A stretch of 46,032 nucleotides of DNA from Alphaproteobacteria bacterium (GTDB taxonomy: Bacteria; Pseudomonadota; Alphaproteobacteria; Micavibrionales; UBA2020). The translations under genes were made by a program, and so were the position numbers. Positions 43,870-46,032 of this stretch are shown here, one piece after another. The notes under the pieces are model-generated. The model worked only from the letters and a program-made list of their open reading frames with translations, did not search any database and was not told where the DNA came from. Position 1 is the first letter of the stretch, and the number at the start of each line of letters is the position of its first letter. The stretch is taken from contig JAIOQI010000087.1 in NCBI GenBank assembly GCA_021413445.1, positions 1 to 46,032 on the forward strand, read 5' to 3'.

Positions 43870-45391
43870 AACACCGACACCGATCAAAGACGGTCTGATG
43901 ACCACCAAGAGCTTCACGGACGCCGATAAGGCGCTCCATTGGGTGAAGGAAATCTATGACAGCAATGTTGAATACCTGAGATACGCTTTTCAGGAGTTCT
44001 CCCACGGTAAATGGGATGAAGGGCGGGCGCATGCGCATTACCCTTATCTGGAGATCACGACCAAGAAAGCCCCTGTAGTTGACAACCGTTTGTCTTATGG
44101 CTTTCTGTCGCGCCCGGGCGTTTACCGCACGACGCTGACGCGGCCCGACTTGTACCGCGCCTATTACCTGGAGCAGTTTTCCCTGCTCCTCAAGAACCAT
44201 CCGGAATCCGAGCTGAAGGTGGGCGTCAGCGATGTGCTGATTCCGCTGCATTTCGCCCTGGGGGAGAATTTCCATTTAGAAGGCGACCTGTCGGCGGAAC
44301 AACTGTCTCGCCTGCCGGAGATTTTCGACCAGCCCGACCTGGCGATCATGGACGACACGATCCCGAACGGCACCCATACCGTCCGGCGGACCGGGGATCA
44401 TGGGCCGCTGGCCTTGTTCATTGCGCCGCGGGTGGATTTAAGCCTGCAAAGGCTGAAGCATTACACGGGGACGACGGCGGATCACTTCCAGAAGTTCGTC
44501 ATTTTCACGAACTACCAATTCTATGTCGATGAGTTCATGCGCCTCGGGCAGGAGCTGATGTCCTATTCCGACGATGCCGACATCGCCAAGGAAAGAAGCA
44601 GGTATGCGTCCTTTGTCGAGCCGGGGAATGTCATCACCTATAACGCCAATCTCGATGGCGCCGCGCAAGGCAAGGCCGAGGGCAAGAAGATGCCGCGCCT
44701 GCCGCAAATGCCCGCCTACCACCTGCAGCGCACGGACGGGACGGGGATCACCCTGATTAACATCGGCGTCGGCCCGTCGAACGCCAAAACCATCACCGAC
44801 CACGTGGCGGTGCTGCGCTCGCATACCTGGCTGATGCTGGGGCATTGCGCCGGCCTCAGGAATTCGCAAAAGCTCGGCGACTATGTGCTCGCGCACGGCT
44901 ATGTGCGGGACGATAACGTGCTGGACCATGCTGTGCCGCTGTGGGTGCCGATACCGGCGCTGTCGGAAATCCAGATCGCGCTTGAAAAAGCCGTCTCGAA
45001 GGTGACTGGCCTTGACGATTACGAGCAAAAGAAAATTATGCGCACCGGCACGGTCGCGACGGTCAGCGACCGGAACTGGGAGCTGTGGGAGCAGAGAATC
45101 CCGATCCAGCGCCTGAGTCAGTGCCGCGCCGTGGCGCTCGACATGGAGTCGGCGACGATCGCCGCCAACGGTTTCCGATTCCGCGTGCCTTACGGAACCT
45201 TGCTCTGCGTTTCGGACAAGCCTTTGCACGGCCAGCTCAAGCTGCCGGGCATGGCCGACAAGTTTTACCGGGAGCGGGTGGACCAGCACCTGAAAATCGG
45301 CCTGATGGCGATGGAAAAAATCCGCGCCCTCGGCCACGGCCGCGTCCACAGCCGCAAACTGCGCAGCTTCAACGAAGTGGCGTTTCAGTAG
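43853..45391 (+). CDS. amn: AMP nucleosidase
   Basis: Amn hydrolyses AMP to adenine and ribose 5-phosphate. The 512-aa protein has an N-terminal regulatory domain (about 1-190, with AHAHYPYLEI and the repeated HFALGENFHLEG region) and a C-terminal phosphorylase-like domain with TLINIGVGPSNAKTITDHVA, RSHTWLMLGHCAGLR and ALDMESATIAANGFRFRVPYGTLLCVSDKPLHG. The motif DMESAT is typical of nucleoside phosphorylase-fold enzymes. AGGA five nt before the ATG at 43853 supports the start inside ftsY. The last well-defined gene of the dapF run, it is convergent with the 64-aa gene. Confidence 0.94.
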   Translation: MLLGRKTPTPIKDGLMTTKSFTDADKALHWVKEIYDSNVEYLRYAFQEFSHGKWDEGRAHAHYPYLEITTKKAPVVDNRLSYGFLSRPGVYRTTLTRPDLYRAYYLEQFSLLLKNHPESELKVGVSDVLIPLHFALGENFHLEGDLSAEQLSRLPEIFDQPDLAIMDDTIPNGTHTVRRTGDHGPLALFIAPRVDLSLQRLKHYTGTTADHFQKFVIFTNYQFYVDEFMRLGQELMSYSDDADIAKERSRYASFVEPGNVITYNANLDGAAQGKAEGKKMPRLPQMPAYHLQRTDGTGITLINIGVGPSNAKTITDHVAVLRSHTWLMLGHCAGLRNSQKLGDYVLAHGYVRDDNVLDHAVPLWVPIPALSEIQIALEKAVSKVTGLDDYEQKKIMRTGTVATVSDRNWELWEQRIPIQRLSQCRAVALDMESATIAANGFRFRVPYGTLLCVSDKPLHGQLKLPGMADKFYRERVDQHLKIGLMAMEKIRALGHGRVHSRKLRSFNEVAFQ

Positions 45392-45438
45392 TCATTACAT
45401 TGTGTACGATAATTGACAGCACAGGATTGAAGAGGCGC

Positions 45439-45633
45439 TCAGGCGCTGATATCGACCGTCTTGCCGCGGTTCCGGTCGGAGGACTGCTGATCCTTGCCTG
45501 TCTTCTGGCCGCCCGCCTGGGTGCCGGCGGCGGGCGCCAGTTTGGATGTCGGTTCGCTTTTCGACACTGTATTGATCCGCGCGCCCTGATAGGCGGCTGC
45601 GGGCGGGTAGCTGGTCATTGAAGTGGTTACCAT
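45439..45633 (-). CDS. Small hypothetical protein (64 aa)
   Basis: The predicted protein begins MVTTSMTSYPPAAAYQGARI and is polar, likely unstructured, with a Gln/Lys/Gly-rich middle and the ending NRGKTVDISA. GGGAG ten nt upstream supports the ATG at 45633. An overlapping frame on the same strand (45395-45655) gives an Arg-rich sequence typical of shadow frames and is rejected. I do not recognise a family. A RGxxVDISA ending might be a conserved C-terminal motif, but that is only an impression. It lies between convergent amn and the cysK end on its own strand. Confidence 0.5.
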   Translation of the reverse strand: MVTTSMTSYPPAAAYQGARINTVSKSEPTSKLAPAAGTQAGGQKTGKDQQSSDRNRGKTVDISA

Positions 45634-45713
45634 TTTCAAAGCACTCCCATATCATCTTGATTTAACCTATTCCAAGGGTAGCAGGGCAAGGTTAACAAGT
45701 TGTTAATATCGGG

Positions 45714-46032
45714 CTATTCCAGATCCTTGAAGGCGGGCAGGGAGAGGTATCTTTCCGCCATGCTGGGAACGATGACGACGATCATTTTTCCAGCCATTTC
45801 AGGGCGTTGGCCGACCTTCAGCGCCGCATGAATGGCAGCGCCGGAGGAAATGCCGACTGGGATGCCCTCGGTTTTAGCCGTATGGCGGCATATGAAAATG
45901 GCTTCATCGCTGCTGACCTTGAAAACTTCATCGATCAGCTTGACGTCCAGATTGTCCGGAATAAAGCCGGGGCCGATGCCCTGAATCTTGTGCGGCGTAT
46001 GCGTACCGCCGGAGATGACCGGGCTCTCGGCG
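45714..46032 (-). CDS. cysK: Cysteine synthase A, C-terminal part (runs off the right edge)
   Basis: The last 105 codons and stop of an O-acetylserine sulfhydrylase are present; the start lies outside the window. Residues include SPVISGGTHTPHKIQGIGPG, matching the usual GPHKIQGIGAG-FIP loop, then DNLDVKLIDEVFKVSSDEA, EGIPVGISSGAAIHAAL and the final SMAERYLSLPAFKDLE. These fit CysK, which makes cysteine from O-acetylserine and sulfide with PLP. The PLP lysine lies in the missing part. A 15-nt palindrome (TTAACAAGTTGTTAA) follows at 45692-45706. Confidence 0.92.
   Translation of the reverse strand, partial: AESPVISGGTHTPHKIQGIGPGFIPDNLDVKLIDEVFKVSSDEAIFICRHTAKTEGIPVGISSGAAIHAALKVGQRPEMAGKMIVVIVPSMAERYLSLPAFKDLE

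Noticed and set aside
45395..45655. An 86-codon minus-strand frame over the 64-aa gene
   Set aside because: It is Arg-rich and shadow-like; the alternative frame has a better start context and composition.
45692..45706. Palindrome TTAACAAGTTGTTAA upstream of the 64-aa gene
   Set aside because: It is short and AT-rich, with no clear promoter alongside, so no role is claimed.
45667..45747. Possible third duplicated gene tail: CTATTCCA at 45667-45674 and at the cysK end (45714-45721)
   Set aside because: Only eight bases match exactly, the copies are 47 nt apart, and no gene lies between them; this may be chance.

Overview
The window looks like chromosomal DNA of an alphaproteobacterium. Proteins and gene orders typical of that class recur: xerD beside aroK-aroB and a CNNM/CorC-type gene, xerD-accA, a J-domain gene with cobS-cobT, a DsbA-like gene with smc, dapF-mtaB-ftsY, and TrmFO in a proteobacterial setting. 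Most genes are GC-rich, packed closely and often overlap by 4 nt. No rRNA, tRNA, CRISPR array, transposase or integrase gene was seen. The exact lineage cannot be fixed by eye; an uncultured relative of Rhodospirillales or Micavibrionales is a guess.

Layout. 1-3419 (minus): an unidentified partial gene, a CNNM/CorC-like protein, aroB and aroK. 3522-6205 (plus): a 50-aa membrane protein with its own promoter, a 383-nt gap with two hairpins, xerD with a terminator, and accA. 6202-10207: a ribbon-helix-helix protein (minus), then J-domain protein, cobS and cobT (plus). 10188-17486: glnE (minus), an AsmA/YhdP-like giant (plus), tyrS (minus). 17542-23654: anmK-tsaC (plus), an HU-type protein (plus), greA and a membrane-anchored spermidine-synthase-like protein (minus), a YqeY protein (plus). 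23741-24822: a small AT-rich insertion between two copies of the trmFO 3' end. 24781-32869 (minus): trmFO, a small periplasmic protein, a membrane protein, an ALDH7-type dehydrogenase, then trhO-msrA-kbl-small membrane protein-tdh. 32940-35090 (plus): K+ channel and CPA2 antiporter. 35107-35812: an orphan 152-aa gene between two copies of the smc 3' end. 35786-40061 (minus): smc and a DsbA-like gene. 40236-45391 (plus): dapF, NUDIX, mtaB, ftsY, amn. 45439-46032 (minus): a 64-aa protein and the end of cysK.

Themes. Housekeeping covers shikimate synthesis (AroB, AroK), fatty-acid synthesis (AccA), diaminopimelate (DapF), chromosome handling (XerD, Smc, HU), protein targeting (FtsY) and nitrogen control (GlnE). 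Four tRNA-modification genes occur: TsaC makes the t6A base that MtaB methylthiolates, and TrmFO and TrhO act on uridines. Kbl and Tdh together turn threonine into glycine and acetyl-CoA.

The most unusual finding is a pair of small single-gene insertions, each directly downstream of a conserved minus-strand gene (trmFO, smc). Each is bordered on its far side by a degraded copy of that gene's last codons. This is the pattern left by site-specific integration into gene 3' ends, yet neither carries a recombinase. The trmFO-linked one carries an AT-rich gene for a protein with an apparent SeqA-like N-terminus, a RAMA-like middle and a winged-helix-like end. That gene has its own promoter and an inverted repeat placed like an operator.
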